DNA of 64,000 nucleotides from Euclidia mi. Taxonomy: Eukaryota > Arthropoda > Insecta > Lepidoptera > Erebidae. Both the position numbers and the translations under genes were made by a program. The stretch is taken from contig OX123187.2 of the NCBI GenBank assembly GCA_944739405.2, positions 38,420,394 through 38,484,393 of the forward strand, in the 5' to 3' direction. Under the pieces are notes generated by a model. That model was not told the DNA's origin. It ran no database searches and was given only the letters and a program-made list of their open reading frames with translations. Every line of letters starts with the position of its first letter. Within the stretch, counting starts at the first letter, position 1. Shown here piece by piece: positions 1-11,700 of this stretch.

Positions 1-420
1 CAATTCAATAAAATATTCACGTATTTATAATCAATACATATCATACATTTCTTTTTGATTAAATAATTTTAACACTTTGGGAGCGTCTATCTTTGACTTT
101 GTGAAACAATTGTTTTAAGATAATTATTCTATAATTTTCAAAGATCTATCTATAGACACCCTGGATAAAAAGGGTGTCACAGGACCCATCACCAAGCCGC
201 AGTCTACTCGTTTTGCACATCATGCCAAGTCATACTAAGCAAAAATAGAGTACCGGCGAAATATTTTTTTAAAGTAGAGTAAGGGATAAATGCATCGATT
301 TTGTACCTAGGTAATAAAAAAATGATGTCAACTTTGAGCCTCAATATCTCCTGAACTAGTAATTTCCCAGGTATGGTGTAGAAGTAAATAATGTTCGTAA
401 TATGTATATGAAAGATGTAT

Positions 421-1625
421 GACTGAGGATGCTGTGGCCTCTCTGATAGATCACGTTGTGGAAAACCTGGACAAGAGGTCTAAATGCCTAGGCATCTTCC
501 TAGATCTCTCGAAAGCTTTTGACACTGTGTTTGTCCCATATCTATTGTCAAAATTGGAATCTAGGTGTTCGTGGCCACACATATAAAATATTTTAAGATT
601 ATCTAATCGAACGCACACAATGCCTAAAAATAGATAGTGTTGTTAGTGATAGTATACCGATCAATTATGGCGTTCCCCAGGGCTCAATCTTTGGTCCAAC
701 ACTGTTCCTTATTTATGTAAACAACCTGTGTAAATTATCCCTTCCAAATTGTACCCTATTTGCTTACGCAGATGATACGACACTTCTTATACATGGTACT
801 AATTGGGCTGAAACGTATAAATATGCAGAAGAAGGTCTCGCCACTGTTTTGCGTTGGCTTTCCAATAACTTGTTGACCTTAAGTCTTGATAAAACGGTAT
901 ACATACCATTCTCATTGCAGTCCTCAACCTTGCCCTCCTCAGATCTTCCTGCACTCAAAGCTCATACTTGTAGTGATTTGATGTCCTCTCGATGCGAATG
1001 TCCATGTCTTACAAGAGGTACCAATACAAAATACCTTGGTGTTTATATTGATAACTTACTGACTTGGCGTCATATTGAACATCTCACATCTAGAGTACGT
1101 AAAGTAATAGCAATAATGAAAAGGCTACGAAATTCTGCAGATGGTAAAATTTTAAAGACGGTTTACAATGCATTATGCCAGTCTCTCATCTCGTATTGCA
1201 TTTCTGTTTGGGGAGGTACTAATAAGACCCACCTTCTACAAGTCGAGTGGGCACCAAAGAGCTGTCTTGAATGTCATTCAGGCCATTTAGATATCCCACT
1301 GCAGCACTCTACTCGGAGAGTCAAGTTCTCACGGTAAGACCGCTCTTTGTGCTCCATGCTGTACTTCGGAAACATTCCACACTGAAGTATGACGCTAATG
1401 TCGCAACTCAATGACGACGTTACCAGGTGTGTCCAACACGGAAAGCCCGGACAAGCCTAGCACAGCATCATTTTGCAGTATTAGGGAACTACCTATATAA
1501 TAAGGTAAAATAAGTCCTGTAACATCTATCCGGTGCCTAGAGAAAACTGCAGGAAAATAGTAACCAAATGGCTTCAGACACATAATTACGCAGACACTGA
1601 GGATATTATTAAGATCTCTAGGCTA
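421..1625 (+). pseudogene. LINE (CR1/Jockey-type) reverse-transcriptase remnant
   Basis: Decayed non-LTR retrotransposon ORF2. Broken reading frames give the RT blocks in the right order: a FLDLSKAFDTV block near 505-530, a VPQGS-IFGPTLFLIYVNNL block near 672-730, and the catalytic box AYADDTT near 764-782. Then comes the longest open piece (849-1337), with KYLGVYIDNLLTWRHIEHL and a thumb region ending in SYCISVWGG. Short in-frame pieces continue to about 1625 (NYLYNKVK; then the NYAD region). The frame is interrupted by stops and small deletions (for example between 540 and 670), so it is not functional. The endonuclease domain is absent and the 5' end is truncated or lies outside recognisable sequence. 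Clade is judged from the DLSKAFDTV and VPQGS wording only. Confidence 0.85.
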
Positions 1626-2365
1626 TAAGCACAAAAGGTACATTAATTCACCACACAGCACAATTAACACGTAACACTCAGTGACACATATAACATAGGT
1701 AATTTATTTTGTATAATTGATAGCTAAAGTCAATTGGATCTAAGTAATAACGTTCACATAAAACATCTACCTATCAAATGCGCGAACTCAATAGTTTCGG
1801 CATAAAGTGGCTGTGGCATACGGAGAGACACACAGACAGACATGGCGAATTTATAAGGGTTCCATTTTTTGCTATTTTTGGCTACGGAACTTTAAAAATG
1901 GCTCTATATTTAGTGATGATTTCTTGGAATAGTTAGTATTGATACGCATGTGTATAATATGCCAGCTGGCTCATCCCTCAAGATACAGGTTACACAAGAC
2001 TTCAATAATTGAATGTTGAAGACACAGGTGTTTCAATTTGTGCTCACCACAATAATAGCTCTTCCTAGTCAGCTATTGACAGCAAACATGTCTGATAAGA
2101 AAGGTATTTTTGTTATTTGTTTCTCTACTTGTGATTAACAACAGCATGTCACAGCAAGCTTCAAGAACTGGCACTTATATTTACTAAAATCAGTTAAAAA
2201 TAATTACAACTTGCGTTTCGTTATAAAACTGTTTTATGGAAATAAAATGAAACTATAATTCACTTCAGCACACGTATATATTAATATTCCAATATTCAAA
2301 CAAGTAATATTCCAATATTTAGGTAAAAATATTAAATTTAACAAACAGCTTTGCAAAATGAATTC
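1626..2365. other. Gap between LINE remnant and 3' end of coiled-coil gene
   Basis: No gene seen. A short stretch near 1797-1905, with GACAGACAT and GGGTTCC words, resembles the ends of a dispersed lepidopteran repeat seen better at 14316-14828. The last few hundred bases probably include the 3' UTR of the minus-strand gene that ends at 2366. I could not identify a convincing poly(A) signal. Confidence 0.4.
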
Positions 2366-5300
2366 TTAATGAGATATTTTAGTGTGAACTGGGCAAACTT
2401 TTGACACTGAGTCACAAGTGCATTTACTTTCTATTATATTTTTTTCAATGTTATTTACTAACATTTTCACGTGACAAATCGGCACTTTGTAACAGTTACA
2501 ATTCTGAGATTTCACGGCAGTTTCTGTATTGGTAGTCATGTCACTATTACAAGATTTCATAGGTTCATCAACAGGCTCATAGTCGTTTGATAGTTTTAAC
2601 ATACTTGACTTCGCATCCTCGCTTTTAATTTGAGTAGTTTTTAACCAGTCCAGGTTATGATATGACTCTTCGCTTTCTAAATCAGTTGTAAATAATGTAA
2701 TATCAGGTGATGTATTTGTATTTTGGTGACTTGTGTTGACTGTTTGCGCAGAAAGCAATGAAACGAAGTCCTTGTCATTTGGTTCAGTTTCACGTCTGTG
2801 AAACTGAACCTGAACTGAGATGTCTTCGATATTTCGCTGTTTTATAATTTCCTGTACGTTAGACGAAGAATCGTTCCGCATATCTTTCATATTATTATTA
2901 ATCTTATGACTCGTGTTCATTATGTATGCAAATTCTTGAATTCGTTTATTATTATTAGCAATATATTGTTGCCAATTCTCACGAATGTCTTGAGAATAGT
3001 ACTGAATAACAGATTTTGGGCATATGCATTGCTTTAGATTACCATTGCAGGTACAGTCTATTGTGCAACCTAAATAAGGCGGTTTCACAGACTCTTCAGC
3101 ATGGTTTTCTATTATGCTATTTTCATAAATTTTGTTGTAATTGGTACTTAACATTTCAAAATTAGGCATTGATTTTGTATTGCTTAAATTATTAATAGAC
3201 CGGTATGTTGGTCTTTGCTGTGGCATAATGTTTTCGCAGAAGTTAATCAGGACTTCACTTTTTTTGGTAGATTTTCTATCTGTCTTACCTCGACTGTAAT
3301 AGCAATCGCACGTATTATAAACAATTCCCTGAGACTTTGTGTTAAAGACAGCTAAATTAATATCGGAGGTCTGTTCACTTTTGTTTTCCATTTCCAAAGC
3401 ATCACAAGATTTAGTTACTAATCCTAAAGCCGGTGGTACTTGTAACGAAATAGTTTGAGTAATAATAACTGAATCTGTTGAATTTTGCCGTGATACTGTT
3501 GGGACAGTATAATTTGCCTCAGCCATAACATCAAAACATTTCATACCAAAACCAGGAGATACTTGCGAAGCTATGTTTTCAAGAAATTCTATGTGTCTTG
3601 CAGAATTTTGTTTGGATTGCATTTTTAATGCATTATCGTATTTTTTCTCGGGCACATTAGTATCTTTTTCAGGCAAATCTTCGTGGGGAAGTAATAAATG
3701 CGCTATTAGTGATTTCTTTGTAAGTGTGTCGTCATTTCTTTTACACTTACATAACTCTTTTAAACGTTTAAAATCATTTTCAATCAAATTACATACTTTC
3801 TCTAAAATGTTGGGCACCAAGATGTCTTTATTTTCGTTTAAAAGCGGTGAACACTGAGCGCGCTTTATTTTAAGTTTTAGATATTCTTGTAAAAGTCCGT
3901 ACGCTCTTTGCAAGCTAGCGTCTGTTGTCAATCCAGGTTCATTACATTTGGCTTCATTTGCGCAATCTGATATAACCTGTTTCACTTTTTTTAGTATAGC
4001 CGAAAATATCTGTTCTTCTTCTTGAGCTGATATACACGATGACTTGCATGAACACTTTTTAAATTCTTTCAACTTTTGTTTTAAATGATCTTCCAACAAA
4101 TAAAATGCATTAACCTCTAAATCTCTTGAATCATCTGCATTGTACAAGTTACAGCAAGCACAATTTTCATTATGATTGAGGGTACACTTGAGACTCGGTG
4201 AATCGAGAGCTTTATCTTTTTGCTGTGTCTTTTTACTTCCAGATTGGTCATTAAAAATATTAACCATAAATCTTTGAAATTCCTCAAACTTAGCATGGCA
4301 CTCGCACTTTTCCATATTCAAAGGCGAATGGACTTCGTTATCTTTTCTTAGCTCCTTTTTTAATTGATTGATTAATTTTGGCGTTTCAGTTTTCTGCTTC
4401 TCTCTATCTGCATAGTGACCCTTATCATTAATTGGTGGGGAATAGGATTTGCCTTTTTTCTTAATATCCTTAGTGTCACGGATCCCAGAGTCCGTAGGGA
4501 TATTGTGAGAATCTGTTTCAGCCAGAGTCACTCCTAAAAATTTTATGTAGTAATCGAAATTGTTGGGTGATATTTGAGGTTTATTTAGTTCATTTAATAT
4601 TGAATCTGTTTGATTAAAAATCTCTTTCGTTTTTAATTGAAGTTGATTATCTTCTAATTTAATCGTTCTAGTACTTTTAGAATTGGTCAATACATTCAAA
4701 TCTGTAGCATTTTTAATTTTGCCGTATAGGTGTTCATTTAGAACTCTGACTTTAGTATAATCATTCGATTGCGTTTCATTATCAGTAAATAGATTTTGAG
4801 ACTCCGTTAATGCAAAATTTATGCTTTGGGCAGGGCATTCATTTAAAGTATTCTTATCGTTCACCTGTTCCTGCATAAGGTCATTAGAGTCTGTCGTATC
4901 GACACATGTACTAACATATTCGTTGCTTTTATCTAAATTTATGGCGCCCATATACTCAGATGTAGTGTTAACTGCTAGATTAAAGTTAAGGACTTGGTTC
5001 TTTTTTCCATTTTCATCTAATTGCGCGGGCATTTCAGGAGGAACTCCTTCATCTTGCACTTTTTCAGTTGTTGCAAAATCGACCTTAGAATAATTATTTA
5101 TTGATTTATTCTTTAATATGCTTTTTGAATTATTAGGAAGTAAACTTTTGCTATTCAGGCTACTTTTTAATTCATTTAATAATTGCCCTTTTGGATCTGC
5201 TAAATCACATTTCCATTGGGTTAATGTTTCAAGTAGCCTGTCTATTGATGCAGTTGATGGCATTTTATGGAAACATTTGCAGTCACTTCCGCAAGTGGAT

Positions 5301-5728
5301 TCTAATGGGACTTTACTGATAATTTCATCAGTATCAATCTGTGACAATGCAATAGGTTTTGATTGTTTGATACTGGCAACCTGAGTGATTATATCATTAG
5401 ATGCAATTACTTTTGAAGATGGGCTGGCATCAGTATTTTGTAATATTTTGTTTGGCTTCTGTGGTCCACACATACACACGTTCACAGCATATGATTGGTT
5501 GTAATTATATTTTTTCGATTGTTTCGTAGGTCTTTCATTTATTGAATACTTTTTAGGATAACCGATTACATCTATGTGTTTTTTCTTTGTTGCACCAATT
5601 CTTTTAATGTTAGTATATTTCAGTGATTCATCCATTTGTGCAGACTTCATATTTTTGGTTTCCTTTTTGCAATTTTTCGATTGAGTACTTTGAAAATCTT
5701 TATTAATTGTGTTTTCATGTTCAGGTAC
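2366..5728 (-). CDS. Terminal 3.36-kb exon of the coiled-coil/CxC protein
   Basis: A single open frame of 1120 codons ends with VCPVHTKISH and TAA. The acceptor at 5729-5730 (TTAAAG) gives phase 0, matching the upstream exon ending at 7726. An ATG a few codons further upstream (5743) is in frame but lies in the intron-side sequence and is not needed. The protein is Ser/Asn/Lys-rich and low in hydrophobic residues, with scattered Cys-x-Cys or Cys-x2-4-Cys clusters: CGSDCKCFHK, CKCKRND, CSCKSSC, NCACCNLY, TCNGNLKQCICPK, and the C-terminal CNCYKVPICH with SKCTCDS. The spacing suggests a metal-binding or disulfide-rich scaffold, but no named zinc-finger pattern fits. A 13-bp hairpin (2781-2810) lies inside the coding sequence. 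Confidence 0.85.
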   Translation of the reverse strand, partial: VPEHENTINKDFQSTQSKNCKKETKNMKSAQMDESLKYTNIKRIGATKKKHIDVIGYPKKYSINERPTKQSKKYNYNQSYAVNVCMCGPQKPNKILQNTDASPSSKVIASNDIITQVASIKQSKPIALSQIDTDEIISKVPLESTCGSDCKCFHKMPSTASIDRLLETLTQWKCDLADPKGQLLNELKSSLNSKSLLPNNSKSILKNKSINNYSKVDFATTEKVQDEGVPPEMPAQLDENGKKNQVLNFNLAVNTTSEYMGAINLDKSNEYVSTCVDTTDSNDLMQEQVNDKNTLNECPAQSINFALTESQNLFTDNETQSNDYTKVRVLNEHLYGKIKNATDLNVLTNSKSTRTIKLEDNQLQLKTKEIFNQTDSILNELNKPQISPNNFDYYIKFLGVTLAETDSHNIPTDSGIRDTKDIKKKGKSYSPPINDKGHYADREKQKTETPKLINQLKKELRKDNEVHSPLNMEKCECHAKFEEFQRFMVNIFNDQSGSKKTQQKDKALDSPSLKCTLNHNENCACCNLYNADDSRDLEVNAFYLLEDHLKQKLKEFKKCSCKSSCISAQEEEQIFSAILKKVKQVISDCANEAKCNEPGLTTDASLQRAYGLLQEYLKLKIKRAQCSPLLNENKDILVPNILEKVCNLIENDFKRLKELCKCKRNDDTLTKKSLIAHLLLPHEDLPEKDTNVPEKKYDNALKMQSKQNSARHIEFLENIASQVSPGFGMKCFDVMAEANYTVPTVSRQNSTDSVIITQTISLQVPPALGLVTKSCDALEMENKSEQTSDINLAVFNTKSQGIVYNTCDCYYSRGKTDRKSTKKSEVLINFCENIMPQQRPTYRSINNLSNTKSMPNFEMLSTNYNKIYENSIIENHAEESVKPPYLGCTIDCTCNGNLKQCICPKSVIQYYSQDIRENWQQYIANNNKRIQEFAYIMNTSHKINNNMKDMRNDSSSNVQEIIKQRNIEDISVQVQFHRRETEPNDKDFVSLLSAQTVNTSHQNTNTSPDITLFTTDLESEESYHNLDWLKTTQIKSEDAKSSMLKLSNDYEPVDEPMKSCNSDMTTNTETAVKSQNCNCYKVPICHVKMLVNNIEKNIIESKCTCDSVSKVCPVHTKISH

Positions 5729-8700
5729 CTTTAACATAAACAACGATAGATTAATTAAAACATTACAAATTAAAAATAAATTTTAGGCTGCCCTAAAAAT
5801 CACAGCACAACAGCAAATTGAAAATAACCCTTACTTTTACTTTGTAATGTGGTACAATGCTTTGGCTATTTGTTTCATATAATTTAATATTACATCATGA
5901 AGACAAAATCAAACGATCTTAAAAATAGGTATGTAACGCGTTATATAGTTTATCGCGCACACATGAATACAAAGCAAAGTGCTCTTAAATTAGAAAACAA
6001 CACTGTTTACCTTGTCCGTTTCTGCCCGATCCCATGGGAATTTCGGGAAATCCATTCTTAGTGCGTCCCACGGATCCTATCTTATCCTATGCATTCCAAA
6101 TTTGAACTTATTGGGTTCAATAGTTTTCGTATGCGTTATCTGTCAGTCAGTAGGCAAGAAACTGTATAAATAAATCTCTTAACGGGATCGGGCAGACGCG
6201 ATTAATGTAAAATAAAATGTGCGGGCGTAGATACATGGGGGGCGGGCATCCTCTAGTTTTATATGTATAGTTCTAAGTATTTTAGATATTACGAGGTACA
6301 TCTACATACATACGTACATAGCTGGATTCTTTTTATATTTATATTATATTACCTACACTTTAATTGCGATAAAACTGGCGCGTAAGTAATGATAGGGGAT
6401 ACAAAATAAAATTGTAACCATGACGTTTATCTATATTATGTAACAAAGTATAGGTAAGAGAGATATCTTCATCGTCCTAGCATTGTTCCAGCTTCTGTCA
6501 AATTTGGTTAGGCCAGTTTTGACAGAAGAATATTAGTTTTTCCACAGAGCGACTGTCGTCTGATCTCCGCAACCCAAAAAGATAGCTATATTCCATAATT
6601 TAGACTAGTCTCAGTTAATTCAGTGTACAGGTAGTTAACTCTCCATAGCTACTACCAAGTATCTTAGTGACAGACAGGGCCAACGGCTTAACGTGCTCTC
6701 CGAGGGACGTGTTAAATTTGACACATAACTTCGAGAAGTCATAGGTGCACGCCGTAGATTCGATCCCTTTATCCTCAACATGGCAGTCTGCTGCGATCTG
6801 CACCAGGCTATCACTTCGTTAACCGCTTGCCTCCTGGGTCAGGTAGATACATTATTCAAGAATAGGGTTAAAATTCACGATGTTGGAAAACCATTTAGGT
6901 CAGGCCCTCAGTATAATGGGATTTAAGAAAATCAACTCCCATAGAAATAGAAAATTTACTCCCATACATAAAATTTTCTTAAACACAGTACATTAAATTT
7001 TGTCATTGAAAGAATTTCATTGGTAATCTTATAGGTTATGTAGTTCTTCTTGATCTTAACTGCTTGTTATACTGTGCCACCTTGAGTACGAGCTAAGCTG
7101 GTAAAAATGTTAATATTCTATATAAATTAAAAATGGTTCAGGCAAAGCTTCAGCGGCAGTAAAAACAATACAGACATTCTGTAAGGAAGTGTGAAGCAGG
7201 ATTGGAACCAACGCGCGAGCAAGACTTGGCTTGCAGTACGTAATAGGTCGACAAAGTTAAGGAACGCATACATCGGACAAGGACAGCACTTGGATGGATG
7301 ACCGCATGTGGTAGGTATTTACATCAGAGCAATAGTGTTCTTCAGAGGGCACGTGAAGCTTTCGGTTCTTATTTCAGGACAAGATTTGTTAGACCATGTT
7401 GAAGGCATTCAGGCGGTCTCAAAACTCCCGACACCACAGTTGGCGAAAAAAATTGAAAGAAAACGCATTTTGGCAGTTTACAACTTTTAAGCAATGGACA
7501 GCCGTTGCTTAAAAGTTGTAAACTGCCAAAATGCGTTTTCACACACAGGTCCACAATGGCGACTACCTACTGATTCCTATCGTCTCATTTGGTTAAGGGA
7601 ACAGTCATCACGACAACGTCCAGTAAACACATGTATCACCAAAAATGGTAACAGACCTTTATCATTTTATAAGACTAATAATATTTTTATTACAAGTATG
7701 GACCTATGCAAAAAATTTCACTCACCGCAGCTTTTTTTACAATTCTGGTAATATTTTCTTCCATTAATTTTAAATCTTCTCGCTTTATAAACTCCTGCCA
7801 AAAAAAATATTAGTCGATAAAAGTGTAAGATATTGTAACTTTCTTGGTCGCTACATTAATCGCAACTATTTATACCTATGAAAATCACAGTTCAAAGACC
7901 ACGTGAGCTTTGACACCATCATCTTAAACTAAACCAAATTTATTGCATTTATAATTTTAAAAAATTGTAATTTTTTTTGCCGAGAGCTGAAGATACCTTT
8001 AAAATATTATGATATACGATTTTTTAAGAAAAGTATTAGGTAACATTGCCTGTTTATGTGTATTTCACGGTTTTAGTTAAAATATGGTTTATAAATTTAC
8101 ATATTTTGCTAAAAGACCGATCTGTCCATCAAGCCGTGTGGGTGGCCTATGTTCGACAGTGTAGGCATAGGTGAAGGCCTTTGGTTGAGATGATGATGAA
8201 TCTGATGATAATACTTTTCCACACTAAGGCACTAAATATGACTTTTTTTTTAACTTTGGGTTTCATAATAGACATGTTGACAAAAGGCTGAATTTTTTTC
8301 AAAAATCGATCAGCAACATTACTAATTATGGTTTTTTAAAAACTTGAATTTGACGCGAAAATGCTGTAAACCATCACGGCGGTTGAGTGCTGTCACGAAG
8401 TGTGAATGATGAATGAAACAAACCGTGAATGACGTCTGGTCTGGTGTACCCAATAATAACATTAATCTTACCTTTTTTATAATAAACTAGCTGACCCGGC
8501 AAATTTTGTTTTGCAAAATTTTTTTTTTTTTTTTGAAAAGTAGATGTTGGCCGATTCTCATAGATACCGGATAAGCACAAAAAATTTCATCAAAATCGGT
8601 CAAGCCGTTTCGGAGGAGTATGGGAACGAAAACTGTGACACGAGAATTTTATATATTAGATAATAAACTTTATTGACATCTACAAATAATAATGAATCTA

Positions 8701-11700
8701 TAGATACTTACAACAATCAAACCGATTTACTCTGAGTGGACACATGTATTAGGATGACAATTGGTTTACCTTTCTCAAGTTTTCAATCTGCAATCTAAGT
8801 TGAGTAACATCTTGGTTGGTCCTACTCCAGTTCGTTGGTGTTTCAGGACCGCTCCTTTTGTCAGACGCGTGTGTAAAAGGTGAGCACAGATCCAAACAGC
8901 ATTGTAGTACTGCAGCTATAGCAAATATTCAACAAATTTTAAACCAATTCCATATTTTGCCAATACAAACTACATTTGTATAGAGAAAGTCAGCACATAA
9001 CATATCCGTTGATCTTGTAAGAAAAGATGCATAATTTTATTAATTCCATATACTAATAGCCGATGTAGTGCACAAAACTATTAAATTATCTATATAACTC
9101 GCATCTCAGCAAAATTGTAAGCCAAATCCCCACACAGACACACCTCTTATAAAGCAAGCGATGATCGATTTCATTGGTTGCTATCCGCTATGCATGGACT
9201 CCCCGCATGCCGTATCGCTCCGACCAGTGAAAAAAAAGCTTTTACAGACTTACCGTTGTCGGTTTTCCGCGGATTTTTGTTACAAGCGCAGGGAGGTGGT
9301 CCTGATTTTACAATTTCTTTTGCCTGTGCTGTCAATTCGTCGGCTCGATTTTGGAAGAGTTGTTCGGCTAGTTCTTCAGCAAGTTTCTGTGCTCGACGCT
9401 CGAGCGCTCTTTTCTCCCATCCATGAGACAAATCCTCGTCTGGCGATGGCTTCATCGTAAGCTCATCGGCACATGAGGTTCCAGTCCACTGATAATAGAA
9501 AGAAGAAACCAATAGCTGCCTTGTCATATTGCGTGTGGTGGATCTACATTATATTTCGAAGAAAGCTATTTATTCATAATCACTTCATTGCATGATAACC
9601 ATCCGGCACGAAAATTAGACTTAACCTATCAAAATTATCATTAGCGACGTATTTGAAATCCAATTCAAGTTTGATATTTATTAGGCGCGTTCAAACCTTG
9701 TACAGATACTTGCGTACCCTGTCATATACTGAAACGTTTGACTTGCTTTTGTGTTTACTCATATAACCATGAATACAATGAATACATGTGGGCCATAATC
9801 AGCAACTACAGGACATTAGGAAGTAAATCACAATAACCTTCTTCAAACAACTGTTCCATATTATTCAACATTGAAGATATACATATAAGAAGAGGATACC
9901 TAAGTAATTTAGTATATTCATATCAACCAAATTAATTTAGAAGAGCAAGCTTTGCTAACCAAATGCACAATGTTAAAATTTAATGGTGCATTAAACATTA
10001 CCTTAGCATGATACTTTTCTATAGCAGTTGCAATTGCAATATCAAGTTCCCCGACCAGTAACTTCGAAAAGAAATTGCGCAGGTTGGTTTTTATGACGCT
10101 GGATCGATCCCAGTTATGTTTATCTTCAAGACATTTGAGCATTTGACACGGCATTTGCAATCCGACTCCACCCAACTCGGATTGCAATCCTCCGAACAAG
10201 TCCGCCAACAAGCTTGAGATCAGTCTACTTCTTAGAGATGAACAAGAGCACGCGTCCTGTTATAACAACATTTAGTAACTACTTTATATGACTTTTTCCT
10301 AAATAAGCCGCCATAATACTCTAAAAGATGCAACAAGGTTTCAATGACCTGTCTCCTAGTACTTAAATGCTTCTTTTGACACTTGATACTTCCAGCAGTT
10401 TCAATATTTTTTCTGGGCATCGTTTCCTTTAGGGGAAAATATTAGGCACAAGGGCCAAGAACTGATAATAATAAAATAATCACGTATTTTTATTGCAGTT
10501 GGTAGCACATAAACCAGCAGGCTAGTGCTACCTATGGCTCTTTGTCATGGCAAAACATGCAGAGAGGTTCTGCTCGGGGCGAATCAGATGGCAGACTATA
10601 AAATGTAATAGGTGCCTGGCGGATACAGATACTGGATGATTACAATAGCATCCTTTATATCTGGTGGATAGGGTTCCCACCAAGAGCTTAGGGTCCCAAG
10701 CCGACCTCACCTGCAAGTGGTGCACCTGCCGATCAAAGGACGAGGCTCGCCACCTATTAAGTGGGATCAAAACACTGGCGAAAAGTGTATTGATCCTCTG
10801 CCTACCCCTTCGGGGAAACAGGCGTGAGTCTATGTATGTATATCTGGTACGCTACGCCGGCCAACCTGACTCTTTGATACTGAAACCAATATGGCTTTAC
10901 TGCTCTACATACAAATCAAAATAAAGGCATAACTATAACTTACGGAAAATTTATCCTCTGAGGTACATTTACACAGCGCTGCCAACGAAGCCGTCCGCTT
11001 GACCTCAACTCCGACGTCCACAGGCAACTTACATTTACATTCCATCACCTTTTCCTTCAGTTCATCAAGTTGTTTCCTTTTCTTATATAATTCATCTACC
11101 TGTGACTGCATTTTCTTATCGCACATCAACTTGCAGCCTTCTAAGTCTTCTATAATATCAGCCTTTTCTTGTCGAAGTTCATCCAGCTGCAAGTAAGTTG
11201 ACATATTAAAATACATTTATACCTAATAGTCTAAGATCCGTAGAAGAGCGACCTTCACAGATCTGGTTATTGGATGAAAAGTATTTCATATCAAATTTTG
11301 CATGTTAAAAATATGTATATCACGAATGGGTTTGTAAAAAAAGTGCGGAGCGGAAAACAGATCGCGGACGCGTACGGTGAAGGAGTAATCGCGAGGAAAC
11401 CTGCATATCTGAGAGTTCGCCATAAAGTTCTCGAATGTCTGCCAACCCGCACTTGGCCAGCGTGGTACACTATAAACCTCTTCAAATAAGGAGAAGAGCC
11501 CTGTACCAGTAGAAACAAGGCTGATAAAAAATATTTTCAATTACACCAATACTTTATTAGTCACACCTGTCAGCCGCCTTCGTCAAACGGATCTGTTTTT
11601 TTTTATAGTATTAGGCGGCAAACGAGCAGACGGATCGCCTGATGGTAAGCAATTACCGCCGCCCATGGACACAAGCAACACCACAGGAGTCACAATGGAT

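Larger units (their letters stand above)
5729..7725 (-). other. Last intron of the coiled-coil gene, repeat-filled
   Basis: No coding exon is supported here. It contains a rearranged Helitron-like piece (about 6008-6258), a minus-strand tRNA-derived SINE (about 6485-6825) and a perfect 36-bp-arm hairpin (7459-7540). Apparent short ORFs around the hairpin on both strands are products of the inverted repeat. Confidence 0.7.

Noticed and set aside
3573..5384. Plus-strand ORFs of 88-94 codons
   Set aside because: Antisense to the terminal exon of the coiled-coil gene; composition is that of its reverse complement.
7308..7751. Short ORFs on both strands around 7.3-7.7 kb
   Set aside because: Created by the perfect 36-bp hairpin in an intron; no splice signals or conserved motif.
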